Shown here in pieces: positions 51,447 to 61,616 of a stretch of 64,000 nt of DNA; position 1 is the first letter of the stretch; each line of letters opens with the position of its first letter. The notes under the pieces were generated by a model. That model worked only from the letters and a program-made list of their open reading frames with translations. It ran no database searches and was not told where the DNA came from. This DNA comes from Methyloversatilis universalis EHg5 (lineage in GTDB: Bacteria; Pseudomonadota; Gammaproteobacteria; Burkholderiales; Rhodocyclaceae). The position numbers and the translations under genes are program-made. The stretch lies in assembly GCF_000378945.1 (NCBI RefSeq), contig NZ_KB900539.1, forward strand, positions 1,251,661 to 1,315,660, read 5' to 3'.

Positions 51447-52334
51447 TCAGCTGCGTGCCATGCGGCGGCGTGCAAAGGCTCCGATCAGGCCGAGCCCGGC
51501 CAGCAGCAGTGCATGGGTTTCGGGCTCCGGCACCGGTGCCATGAAAGGTGCCGAGGTCAGGCCGCGCAGGTTGGCGTTCAAGGCGCCGGACAGCGTGGCC
51601 GCGCCGGTCGCGAGGTTGATCATGTAGAGGCCGCTGTCGCCGTTGTCCAGCGTCAGCGCGGCCCAGCCGCGGCCCATGGCGTCGATCTCGAAGCCGTTGG
51701 CGCCGATCACGTCCGCACCCAGGCCCAGCGAACCCACCGTGCTCAGCGTAGGGGCGTTGAAGGCCGACGGCGCGAACAGCAGGCTGTCGGTTGCGGTGTT
51801 GATGTAGTACAGCGCGGTCGAGGCCGGTGCCATCGTCGGCTTCGAAGCGTCCGAGTTGGTGTAGGCGACCGCGGTGATGCCGCTCTGCACGGTACCGGCC
51901 AGATTGCCGACAGCGCCGGTGTTTGCGTTGATGGCGTAGTTGTTGCCGGCCTGGCTTACGAAGCGCAGCGACGCGGCGCCATTGATGTCGGCCACCGGAT
52001 TGAAGTCGATGCCGTAGGCAATGCCGGTGTTGATGATGGCGTTGTTCAGCGTGGCGACGAAGCTGGCGGCGCCGGTGGTGGCATCCACGGTGTACAGCCG
52101 ATTCAGGCTGGACACGCCATAGACCATGTTATTGCTCGGCCGCAGATCGATGCCGAGGATGCGCTCGCCGGCGGTCAGGCCGGAAATGGCGGTGAAGCTG
52201 GCGGCAGCCGGGTTGGCGCCGCTGATCAGGCCGATCTGGTTGCCCGTGGTGAGACCGATGAAATCGGCGGCGTGTACGGAGTGGGTGGCGAAGCCGAGCG
52301 TGGCGACGAGCGCCGTGAGTAGGCGTGCGGACAT
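51447..52334 (-). CDS. DUF4394 PEP-CTERM protein
   Basis: The 295-residue exported protein has a signal peptide ending VHA-A and a DUF4394-like repeat region (propeller-type repeats such as RILGIDLRPSNNMVYGVSS and GIAYGIDFNPVADINGAASLRF given as separate segments: RILGIDLRP, IDFNPVADI, LRFVSQAG). The PEP-CTERM tail is VPEPETHALLL, helix and RRRMARS. It is probably sorted to the cell surface or extracellular matrix by exosortase. It is unrelated in sequence to the three-paralogue family and stands alone between an RNase-like gene and the PilZ gene. Confidence 0.83.
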   Translation of the reverse strand: MSARLLTALVATLGFATHSVHAADFIGLTTGNQIGLISGANPAAASFTAISGLTAGERILGIDLRPSNNMVYGVSSLNRLYTVDATTGAASFVATLNNAIINTGIAYGIDFNPVADINGAASLRFVSQAGNNYAINANTGAVGNLAGTVQSGITAVAYTNSDASKPTMAPASTALYYINTATDSLLFAPSAFNAPTLSTVGSLGLGADVIGANGFEIDAMGRGWAALTLDNGDSGLYMINLATGAATLSGALNANLRGLTSAPFMAPVPEPETHALLLAGLGLIGAFARRRMARS

Positions 52335-52473
52335 GTCTGACCTTTCCTGTGCGGGGCGGTTGAAGAGGGACGCGTCACCATCGGTGAGTTGTCCTCCGCT
52401 CTACACGGGAAGGCCGGAAACGGATGCAGCTGTCACGAAAGCTTCATCGGCCGGCCTTGTCCAGGGGCCGTGT

Positions 52474-53229
52474 TCAGCCGCCCTGGCGGGCGTTGCGGTC
52501 GCGTTCCATGCGCAGTATGTAGCGCTGGATCAGCGCATCGGCCGCCGCCGGCAGGCCGATGAACTGGCAGCCGGCGCGCAGTTCGGTACCACCGCGTTCG
52601 GTCACCCGGAACATGTTGCGCACCTGCAGCGTGGCGGTGACGGTGCCGAGTTCGGGCAGCGTGATCTGACAGTTGTCGATCACGCTGTCCACCTTCACAT
52701 CCAGCCCGCTCGGCGGCACGATGACCGCCAGACCGCCGCCGGAAATATCGACCACGGCGGCATCGACCATGCGCCCATCGCTGTCGGGCGACGGCAGCAG
52801 GCAGCGCAGCGGCGGGTTTGGCGGCAGGATGAGGCGGTAGTAGTCGCGGCGCTGCAGCCTCAGCATGCGGCCGGGGAAGGGCAGTTCCAGCGCGGGATGG
52901 CCTTCGTGGTCGATCACCGTGCAGCGCTCCACCATGAACTGGATCTTCACCTTTTCCAGCGAGGTGAGCGCCACCAGCGGCGAGGCCGAAGCGGCCTGCT
53001 CCAGCTGGGCGGGGTCGCGCGGCGCATCCAGCACCACGGTGCCACGGCTGTCATCGACCGCAAGTACCGCGGTCAGGAAGGGCGATGGCGCGCGGCCGGC
53101 GTACACGGACAGATTGACGCGTCTGTCCTTCATCGCGCGCAGATAGAAGGCGATATCGGTCTGGCCGTCCAGCACGTAGCGTGCGAAATCGTCGGCCTCG
53201 AGCAGATCGAAGCGGATGGCGTCGGTCAT
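52474..53229 (-). CDS. ycgR: YcgR-type PilZ flagellar brake protein
   Basis: The 251-residue protein has an N-terminal YcgR domain (FLTAVLAVDDSRGTVVLDAP) and a C-terminal PilZ domain with the c-di-GMP motif RLQRRDYYR and DISGGG (the RxxxR and [D/N]xSxxG elements). On binding c-di-GMP it slows the flagellar motor by contacting the rotor or stator. It is the last gene of the fliC-side flagellar group, 52 bases after the fhlB-like gene, and a diguanylate cyclase is encoded nearby at 59096. Confidence 0.88.
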   Translation of the reverse strand: MTDAIRFDLLEADDFARYVLDGQTDIAFYLRAMKDRRVNLSVYAGRAPSPFLTAVLAVDDSRGTVVLDAPRDPAQLEQAASASPLVALTSLEKVKIQFMVERCTVIDHEGHPALELPFPGRMLRLQRRDYYRLILPPNPPLRCLLPSPDSDGRMVDAAVVDISGGGLAVIVPPSGLDVKVDSVIDNCQITLPELGTVTATLQVRNMFRVTERGGTELRAGCQFIGLPAAADALIQRYILRMERDRNARQGG

Positions 53230-53281
53230 TCAGGCAGTCCTGTCACGGGAAGGCGGAGGCGATGAGCCTCCGCACGGAAAA

Positions 53282-53590
53282 TCATGTCTGGGCAGGCGGG
53301 AGTTTAACGGGTGGCGCGGGCAGGCCGGACATTCCGTTCTCGATCCGGTAGATCCAGGCCAGCAGTTCGGCGACCGCGACATACAGTTCGGGTGGAATGC
53401 GCTGATCCAGATCCAGTCCCATCAGCAGTGACACCATTTCGCGCGACTCATGCACGAACACGCCGGCTTCGCGTGCGCGACGGATGATTTCGTCCGCCAC
53501 CATGCCGCGGCCTTTGGCGACCACGCGCGGCGCGGCGTCGCCCGCGCCATAGGCGAGCGCGACCGCCTGGGCGCGGGGCGAGGTGTTCAT
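53282..53590 (-). CDS. FlhB C-terminal domain-like protein (FhlB)
   Basis: The 102-residue protein resembles the cytoplasmic domain of the export switch FlhB: VALAYGAGDAAPRVVAKGRG, ADEIIRRAREAGVFVHES and IPPELYVAVAELLAWIY. It lacks the membrane helices and the self-cleaving NPTH motif, as in the FhlB family. FhlB can stand in for the FlhB C-terminus in substrate switching. Its start overlaps the stop of the FliK-like gene by four bases, matching its proposed role with hook-length control. Confidence 0.85.
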   Translation of the reverse strand: MNTSPRAQAVALAYGAGDAAPRVVAKGRGMVADEIIRRAREAGVFVHESREMVSLLMGLDLDQRIPPELYVAVAELLAWIYRIENGMSGLPAPPVKLPPAQT

Positions 53591-54822
53591 GCGGCTGCTC
53601 CGGCGTCATCATCGGCGGCCGGTGCGTCGCTGAAACTGACGGTGCCCAGACGCAAACCGGCGTCGGTCATGCGCTGCTGCAGATCGAGCAGTCCCGCGCC
53701 CATGCGCAGGCGTGCGTCGTCGTCAGCGGCGATGCCCAGGGTGAGCGCGTGTTCCCGGTTCCACAGCGTCAGCGAAGTTTCGATTTCACCCAGGCCGGGC
53801 AGCACCATGCGCACGCGCGTGGTCCAGGGGACTTCGGGAGCGCCTTCGTCCGCCGAGCCATCGCCACTGCCGCTGCGTTCGGGTTGCGGGTCGTCGATCT
53901 CCAGTCGCATCGGCTGGCCGGGCCAGGCCAGTCCGTCCCACGCGAGCGTCGGCTGGGACAGTCCGAGCAGCTGGTTCTGCACCAGCGGCCGCAGTTCGGC
54001 CGGCGGGCCGTCGTCGGTGCGGATCGTGTCGTCCCGTGCCCGTGTGCTGGTCTCGCTGCGTACGGCCAAGGTTTCGTTGCCTTCGCTGTCCGTGGCGGCG
54101 GCCGGCAAGTCGTCGGCAGTCGTCGCGGGCAGGGCTGTTGGTGCGGGAGGCGTGCCGGCGCTGCGATCGGCTGTTGCCGGCTGCGGAAGACCCGGGTCGA
54201 AGGCGCGCTGAGGTTCGGCTGCGCTCGATTCGATCGGCCGCTGGCCGGCCACCCACTGCGCCTGATGTGATTCGTAGAACAGCCCGCTGTCGCCGATCGC
54301 CTGTGCCAGTCGGCCAGCGATCTGCGGCGTGGCATTGCCGGTCGGCACACCAGTGCTCGGATCCAGCATGCGTGCCGGGTCCAGCATGGGCTGACCGTTC
54401 GCCAGCCTGGGGGGCTGTGGCGGCGGATCGTCGAGCAGGCTGGCGATGGTGCGGCCCGGGATACTCAGGCGCACCGGGTCGGCATCATCGTTCGGGGGCG
54501 TCGCATTGGCTGGCGCAGGCTGGGTATCGCCATCGAGTGTGGCGATCAGCGTCTGTGCTGAACGTTCGACATGGGTCAGGGTGACGGTGCTGCCTGGAGG
54601 CAGCGGCGCACCTTCCGGCAGCTTGACGGTGACCGCCTGACCGCCGATGTCAGCGCGTATCAGGCCGTCTCTGAGCGTCTGGAGGATGCGGGCGGTGTAG
54701 CGTTCGCCCGGCTGGAAGTCCGGAAGCTGGTCCGCGATTGCCGCAATCGACCCGGTGGTCTGGACTGCGTCGCGGGTCAGCGCCGCCAGACGCTGTGCGA
54801 GCCCTGGCAGCAGGTTGTTCAT
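53587..54822 (-). CDS. Second FliK-like hook-length control protein
   Basis: The 411-residue protein has an N-terminal segment with QPGERYTARILQTLRDGLI, a long Pro/Asp/Ala-rich middle region, and a C-terminal Flg_hook-like domain with TRVRMVLPGLGEIETSLTLW (residues ~340-400). This differs from the canonical FliK at 40075, and such proteins are commonly found next to FhlB. It probably acts with FhlB in export switching or has a regulatory role. Coupled by overlap to fhlB and seven bases after fliT. Confidence 0.78.
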   Translation of the reverse strand: MNNLLPGLAQRLAALTRDAVQTTGSIAAIADQLPDFQPGERYTARILQTLRDGLIRADIGGQAVTVKLPEGAPLPPGSTVTLTHVERSAQTLIATLDGDTQPAPANATPPNDDADPVRLSIPGRTIASLLDDPPPQPPRLANGQPMLDPARMLDPSTGVPTGNATPQIAGRLAQAIGDSGLFYESHQAQWVAGQRPIESSAAEPQRAFDPGLPQPATADRSAGTPPAPTALPATTADDLPAAATDSEGNETLAVRSETSTRARDDTIRTDDGPPAELRPLVQNQLLGLSQPTLAWDGLAWPGQPMRLEIDDPQPERSGSGDGSADEGAPEVPWTTRVRMVLPGLGEIETSLTLWNREHALTLGIAADDDARLRMGAGLLDLQQRMTDAGLRLGTVSFSDAPAADDDAGAAA

Positions 54823-54829
54823 GCCGCGT

Positions 54830-55129
54830 TCAGCTGTTCTCCGCCGTTCCCGCGGGCAGCCGGCCGAGGTAGCTCTTCACGTGCTGCACCCAGGGTTCGA
54901 CGTGACGACGCACTTCGGCATCGTCAGCGAGTATCTGTTTCATCAGGTCGAACTTGCGGGCACGTTCCGCCGGCGATGACGACGGTTCGTCGTTGGCGGC
55001 AAGGCTGTTGCGCATGGCCGCCACGGTCTGTTCGAGCGTGACCAGACGATCCCAGTCGTTGGCCCGGGCAGCCTCGACCATGTCGCTGGCGATCTGACGC
55101 ATGTTTTCGAGCAGTATCAGTGAGTTCAT
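54830..55129 (-). CDS. fliT: Flagellar protein FliT
   Basis: The 99-residue helical protein has the family pattern LILLENMRQIASDMVEAARAND, WDRLVTLEQTV and a C-terminal segment with QILADDAEVRRHVEPWV. It is the export chaperone of the cap protein FliD. Identification rests on its size, helices and position after fliS. Confidence 0.8.
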   Translation of the reverse strand: MNSLILLENMRQIASDMVEAARANDWDRLVTLEQTVAAMRNSLAANDEPSSSPAERARKFDLMKQILADDAEVRRHVEPWVQHVKSYLGRLPAGTAENS

Positions 55130-55268
55130 GTGTCCGAACCGTCTTGTCGTGAGGGGTGCCGGAGGCAGAACCGCCGGGCATCCGAACCTGCCGCTAGCCT
55201 ACAGGTGCCACCTGCTTTCGAGGCGTGCATGTGGCCGATTTTTACCGTGCTATTTCAACCGATTCCGG

Positions 55269-55682
55269 TCAGAGCGGCGCGCCTTGCGCCAATTTTTGCC
55301 GGATTTCCTCCCAGGCGCTCCGCAGTTCGCCGAGCAGGGCGCTTACTTCGGTCAGCGTTGCGCGATCATTCTGCGAGTTGGCATGCAGCAGCCGGGCGCA
55401 CATGTACTCGTAAAGCGAGTACATGCGCTGCGACAGTTCGCCGCCGGCTTCCATGTCCAGGCTGACCTTCAGCCCGTTGCCGATGATGTCGATCGCGCGT
55501 GAAATGGACTGGCCCTTGCCGGATACATCGCCGATTTCGATCTGGTGACTGGCGGTTGCGATGGCCATCAGGGCACCGTCGTACAGCATCAGGATGAGCT
55601 GATGCGGATCGGCGCTGGCAACCCGGGCTTCGACGCCAGCCTGGTTGTAGGCCATGCGCGGATTGGAAAGAGAGGCAAACAT
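55269..55682 (-). CDS. fliS: Flagellin export chaperone FliS
   Basis: The 137-residue protein has the characteristic AYNQAGVEARVASADPHQLI, LMLYDGALMAI and LYEYMCARLLHANSQND segments. It binds the flagellin C-terminus and prevents premature polymerisation. It follows fliD by 52 bases and precedes fliT on the minus strand. Confidence 0.95.
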   Translation of the reverse strand: MFASLSNPRMAYNQAGVEARVASADPHQLILMLYDGALMAIATASHQIEIGDVSGKGQSISRAIDIIGNGLKVSLDMEAGGELSQRMYSLYEYMCARLLHANSQNDRATLTEVSALLGELRSAWEEIRQKLAQGAPL

Positions 55683-55734
55683 GATGTTCAGGATTCCCGG
55701 TTGAGTGGGTGGAACTGCAACGCCTTAAGCCCGC

Positions 55735-57144
55735 TTACGAACTGGAAAGGCTGGCCAGTTGTTTGGTGAGATAGTCGCTGGTCTGGTTCATTGAACTCAT
55801 CAGCGAGTCCAGCGCACTGAACTGACGGCGATAGCGCGCTTCGATCAGATCCATGCGAACGTTCAGACGCTCTTCCTGAACCTTCATCGCCTTCTTGGCA
55901 TCGTCCATGCCGGACAGGCGGTTACCGATCAGGCCCTCGTCGTCGATGGCAGCCGAGATCATCGAACCGATCTTTGAGGCGAGTCCGGTCACGCCGGTAC
56001 TTCCGACGAACAGTGCCTTGGCCTTGCCGTTGTCGAGCGCAGTAGCCAGCTTGTCCGAATCGACCTTCAGCGAGCCGTCCTTCTGCACCGACACCCCGAT
56101 ACTGGCAAGCGACACGCCGGGCGCGATCTCACCGGTCACCACCGAAGCCAGTCGGCTGCGCAGGCTGAGCACGGTACTTTCGCCGCTCAGTGCCGCACCT
56201 TTCTCGGTGGTTGAGTTGTAGGCGGTCTGGTTCTTGATGGTCAGGATGGCGTCGTTGTAGCTCTTGACCAGCTTGTCGACCGCTGCCTTGGCGCCGCTCG
56301 AGTCGTTGCTGACGGTAAGCGTGGTCGGGCTGCCGACATTCGTGTTCTTGAGCGACAGCGTCACGCCTTCGATCGTGTTGGTCAGCGTGTTGGTGCTGGA
56401 TACCACATCGATGCCATTCACCTTGAGCAGCGCGTCGGCCGCCGTCACCTTTTCGCTCATGTTCGAGCTGCCGCCGGTCGACGCGTCGTAGATCAACCGC
56501 GACAGGCCGGCGGCGTCGGTGTTGTCGCCATCACTGTCGTTGGCGGTGATGCGCACCGCATTCGCGGTTCCACCGTCCTTCGAGTTGATCACGAGGCGGG
56601 TGCCGGTGCCGTCGTTCAGCAGCGATGCGGTCACGCCTGCATTGGCGGCATTGATCGCGTCACGCACGTCACCCAGCGAGGTGGCGGTATTCGGAATCGT
56701 GACGGTGACCGGTGTCTTGTCCGGATTGACCGTGAAGGCGCCGCCGCTGTAGCTGCCGAGTTCGATGGTGAGTGAGCCGCTGCCAACGGTGGCGGCTGAG
56801 CCGCCGGAGAACGCGGCAGACGCGGTGACCTGGGCGCGCGCGAGACTGCTGACTTCGATCGAATAGTTCCCGGGCGTGGCGGTGGTCGAGGCGGCAACTG
56901 TTGCCACATTGCCGTCGGCAATCGTTGCCTTCCTGGCGGCAAAAACGTCTGCCTTGCTCAGCCCCTCCGCGGCGGTCTGCAGCGTGGAGAAGGCGCTCTT
57001 GAGCATGCCGTAGCTGGAAATCTTGGCGTCGATCGCCGACTGCTTGGCAGCCAGCAGCGTCAGCGGACGCTTTTCCACCGTCATCAGCTGCGTGACGATG
57101 GTGTTGATGTCCAGATTGGTACCGAATGCCAGCGACGATGCCAT
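55735..57144 (-). CDS. fliD: Flagellar cap protein FliD
   Basis: The 469-residue filament cap protein has an N-terminal segment DINTIVTQLMTVEKRPLTLL, a variable surface-exposed middle rich in Ser, Thr, Ala and Gly, and the conserved C-terminus with MKVQEERLNVRMDLIEARYRRQFSALD (parts: RMDLIEARYRRQF, ALDSLMSSMNQTSDYL). It caps the filament tip and folds incoming flagellin. It lies ten bases after flaG. Confidence 0.94.
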   Translation of the reverse strand: MASSLAFGTNLDINTIVTQLMTVEKRPLTLLAAKQSAIDAKISSYGMLKSAFSTLQTAAEGLSKADVFAARKATIADGNVATVAASTTATPGNYSIEVSSLARAQVTASAAFSGGSAATVGSGSLTIELGSYSGGAFTVNPDKTPVTVTIPNTATSLGDVRDAINAANAGVTASLLNDGTGTRLVINSKDGGTANAVRITANDSDGDNTDAAGLSRLIYDASTGGSSNMSEKVTAADALLKVNGIDVVSSTNTLTNTIEGVTLSLKNTNVGSPTTLTVSNDSSGAKAAVDKLVKSYNDAILTIKNQTAYNSTTEKGAALSGESTVLSLRSRLASVVTGEIAPGVSLASIGVSVQKDGSLKVDSDKLATALDNGKAKALFVGSTGVTGLASKIGSMISAAIDDEGLIGNRLSGMDDAKKAMKVQEERLNVRMDLIEARYRRQFSALDSLMSSMNQTSDYLTKQLASLSSS

Positions 57145-57154
57145 GGCGGTCTCC

Positions 57155-57502
57155 TCAGGCCTTGCGCTCGATCAGGCCGCCGTGGCTCTTGCCGAGCGCG
57201 CGGGCGATCGCAACCAGTTCTTCCGAGGGAATCTGCCGCAGCACTTCCTTGGTACTCGTATCGATCAATTTCACGATGGTCTTTCCGGTGTCCTTGTCGA
57301 TCGAGAATTGCAAATTCTGTGCCACCGGTTCGATCCGCTTGCGGATTTCATCGACGGTCTGCTCGATCTGTTCGCTGGTAAGCGCCTGGGCAGCGGTGAC
57401 GTCGACCTGCGTGGACGAATCCCCCATGGACTTCACCCCGTTCGTCGCCTGGACGGACGGGGTGAATTGGGCCGGGGTCATCGAGATCGGCGTGATAGCC
57501 AT
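57155..57502 (-). CDS. flaG: FlaG family flagellar protein
   Basis: The 115-residue protein has the FlaG domain in the C-terminal half (~55-105): LQFSIDKDTGKTIVKLIDTS and VLRQIPSEELVAIARAL. The N-terminus is unstructured. FlaG influences filament length. It lies between fliC and fliD, its usual position. Confidence 0.92.
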   Translation of the reverse strand: MAITPISMTPAQFTPSVQATNGVKSMGDSSTQVDVTAAQALTSEQIEQTVDEIRKRIEPVAQNLQFSIDKDTGKTIVKLIDTSTKEVLRQIPSEELVAIARALGKSHGGLIERKA

Positions 57503-57568
57503 GATGGTCTCCCTTACATCAGGAGCGGGGTACGGTTACCCGTACCCCGCCCGGTTTGGCGGGCTTGC

Positions 57569-58762
57569 TTAGCCGCGGAGCAGGCTCAGCACATTCTGCG
57601 GCAGCGAGTTGGCCTGCGCCAGCATCGCGGTACCGGCCTGCTGCAGGATCTGGGCGCGGGTCAGGTTCGCGGTTTCAGCCGCGAAGTCCGCGTCGGTGAT
57701 CCGGCTCTTCGAGGACGTGATGTTCTCGGCCTGGGTCTGCAGGTTGGCAACGGTGTAGTCCAGACGGTTTTGCTGGGCACCCAGTGCGGCGCGCTGTTCC
57801 GAAACGTAGGTCAGCGCGTCTTCCACTGAAGTCAGCAGCGACTGGGAGTTCGCGGCGGTGGTGGCGCCGGAGAAAGTCGTGATGTCCGCATTCAGCGCAA
57901 CCATGCGAGCATCAGCGGACGTTGCACCGATACGGGTGTCACCGAAGGTCAGCGTCAGGCGGTTGTCGGCCTGGTCATCGGCACCCACCTGGATTTCTGC
58001 GCCGGTGGCAGCGGTGGTGATGATGGTGCCGGCGTCGAGGTCGGCCGCGATGTTCGCGCCGGTTTCTGCTGCCGAGGTGCGGATGGTCAGCTTCACGCCC
58101 AGTTCGTTGTAGTTCAGCTCGTACGAACCACCCGCAGCCACGTTCAGCGCGGTGATGTCGATCATCTGCGAATTCACGCCGTCGGACAGCGTCAGTTCGC
58201 CGGTGTTGGCGTCAGCGAAGGTGAAGGTCGTGCCGGCGGCTGCACCGGAGATATCCACCTTGGTCACGGCGGCGACACCGCCGGTGGCCAGGTTGAAGCC
58301 GGCCTGGATGGTCGAGGTCGTGTCCAGTGCCTTGCCGAACGAACCGTTCAGCAGTTGCTGACCGTTGAACTTGGTACGGGTCGAAATGTTGTTGATTTCG
58401 TCGCGCAGCTGGGTCATTTCATCGGCGATGAAGGAGCGCTCGGCATCGGCCAGCGTCGAGTTCGAACCCTGGGTGGCCAGTTCCTTCATGCGGATGAGCA
58501 TGTCCTGGATCTGCGACATGCCGCCTTCAGCGGTCTGGATCATCGAGATGCCGTCGCTTGCGTTGCGGGCCGCCTGGTTCAGACCCTTGACCTGGGCGGT
58601 CATGCGCTGCGAGATCGCGAGACCGGCGGCGTCATCGCGGGCGCTGTTGATGCGCAGGCCGGACGACAGACGCTGCAGCGAGGTCGTGAGCGAGTTCTGC
58701 GAGGAATTGAGGTTGCGCTGAGCGGTGAGCGAGGCAACGTTGGTGTTGATGATTTGCGGCAT
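57569..58762 (-). CDS. fliC: Flagellin
   Basis: The 397-residue flagellin has the conserved N-terminal D0/D1 domain, beginning MPQIINTNVASLTAQRNL and containing RLSSGLRINSARDDAAGLAI, and the C-terminal D0/D1 with ADFAAETANLTRAQILQQAG and ending LPQNVLSLLRG. The middle (~165-300) is short and variable. I chose the ATG at 58762 after AGGAGAAAGAAA. It is the only flagellin in the window. A sigma28 promoter lies ~80 bases upstream. Confidence 0.97.
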   Translation of the reverse strand: MPQIINTNVASLTAQRNLNSSQNSLTTSLQRLSSGLRINSARDDAAGLAISQRMTAQVKGLNQAARNASDGISMIQTAEGGMSQIQDMLIRMKELATQGSNSTLADAERSFIADEMTQLRDEINNISTRTKFNGQQLLNGSFGKALDTTSTIQAGFNLATGGVAAVTKVDISGAAAGTTFTFADANTGELTLSDGVNSQMIDITALNVAAGGSYELNYNELGVKLTIRTSAAETGANIAADLDAGTIITTAATGAEIQVGADDQADNRLTLTFGDTRIGATSADARMVALNADITTFSGATTAANSQSLLTSVEDALTYVSEQRAALGAQQNRLDYTVANLQTQAENITSSKSRITDADFAAETANLTRAQILQQAGTAMLAQANSLPQNVLSLLRG

Positions 58763-58840
58763 TTTCTTTCTCCTGTCACGAAGTGGTCTTGTTACGGCGT
58801 TGCCGGGTTTGTCCCGGCGTGTGTGTCGCCGATGAGTCAA

Positions 58841-58867
58841 GTAACGGAGAGGGCAGACAAAACTTTA
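58841..58867 (-). promoter_or_regulatory. Sigma28 (FliA) promoter of fliC
   Basis: On the minus strand TAAAGTTT (58867-58860) is followed after 11 bases by TCCGTTAC (58848-58841). The -35 is perfect and the -10 matches GCCGATAA at five of eight bases. The rest of the 333-base gap to the diguanylate cyclase gene holds a second TAAAGTTT at 58960-58967, exactly 100 bases away, without a matching -10, and nothing else I can support. Confidence 0.6.
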
Positions 58868-59095
58868 GACCTTTGTCTGGATGAAAGCCTTTGTGCTCGC
58901 GGTTTTCAGGCGCATGCCGCGGAAATGGCCGGCCGGTGCGGCTGTGCCGCAGCCTCTGAAAACTTTAGGGCGCTTGCGCCGCGCCCCTTCTGCTGCATGG
59001 CAGACGTGAAATCCGCCCGGAAACCCGCGCCGGTGCTGGGCTTCAACTGTTACCAAATGTGAGCGGAATGCCGACCGGAAGGCCGGAGGCGACAG

Positions 59096-60850
<1,755 letters not shown>

Positions 60851-60965
60851 GGAAGGCAGGGTTTAACGGTCTGTAACGAAGGACAACAACGGCAGCGGTC
60901 CGACGGTCTTTAGGGGTGTCGCATGTGAAAAGATTCACGGCGGATGGCGCGTGCGATCCTGGCGC

Positions 60966-61616
60966 TCAGTCGACCAGCCCGTGCTTGAGTCCGTAGTGGG
61001 TCAGTTCGGCGTTGTTCTTCATGCGCATCTTCTCCAGCAGCCGGGCGCGATAGACGCTCACCGTCTTGACGCTCAGGTTCAGTTCCTCGCCGATCTGGGT
61101 CAGCGTCTTGCCTGAGGCGATCATGACCAGGGTCTGGTATTCGCGGTCGGACAGCTTTTCGTGCGGTGGCCGTTCGCTGTCGTCGGTGATCGCATTGGCC
61201 AGTTCCATCGCCAGCGACGGCGACACGTATTTCTTGCCGCTGGCCACCTGGCGGATGGCGGTCACCAGCTGGTCGGGCGCGCTCTGCTTGGTCAGATAAC
61301 CCGCCGCACCGGCCTTCAGCGCCCGGATCGCATACTGTTCTTCCGGATGCATGGACAGCACCAGCACCGGCAGCTTCGGATATTCCTTGCGCACCAGCTT
61401 CAGCGTGTCGATGCCGTTGCGGTCGGGCATCGACACATCCATCAGCACCAGATCAAAACTCGCATTGCCGTTGCCGTCACGCAGCTTGTGCATCGCCTCG
61501 ACCCCGTTTTCGGCTTCGCCGGTCACCACCAGATCGGGGCTGTCGGACAGGATCTGCCGCAGACCCGAGCGCACGATGGCGTGGTCGTCTGCGATCAGGA
61601 TGCGAATGCTGCTCAT
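60966..61616 (-). CDS. NarL/UvrY-type response regulator with LuxR helix-turn-helix
   Basis: The 216-residue regulator has a receiver domain with Asp60 (LVLMDVSMPD) and Lys109-type switch region GAAGYLTKQS, then a LuxR-type DNA-binding domain (~150-210) with LSDREYQTLVMIASGKTLTQIGEEL given in parts: LSDREYQTL, TQIGEELNLSVKTVSVYR. It is phosphorylated by the kinase encoded just upstream, whose stop overlaps its start by four bases. The regulon is unknown. Confidence 0.92.
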   Translation of the reverse strand: MSSIRILIADDHAIVRSGLRQILSDSPDLVVTGEAENGVEAMHKLRDGNGNASFDLVLMDVSMPDRNGIDTLKLVRKEYPKLPVLVLSMHPEEQYAIRALKAGAAGYLTKQSAPDQLVTAIRQVASGKKYVSPSLAMELANAITDDSERPPHEKLSDREYQTLVMIASGKTLTQIGEELNLSVKTVSVYRARLLEKMRMKNNAELTHYGLKHGLVD

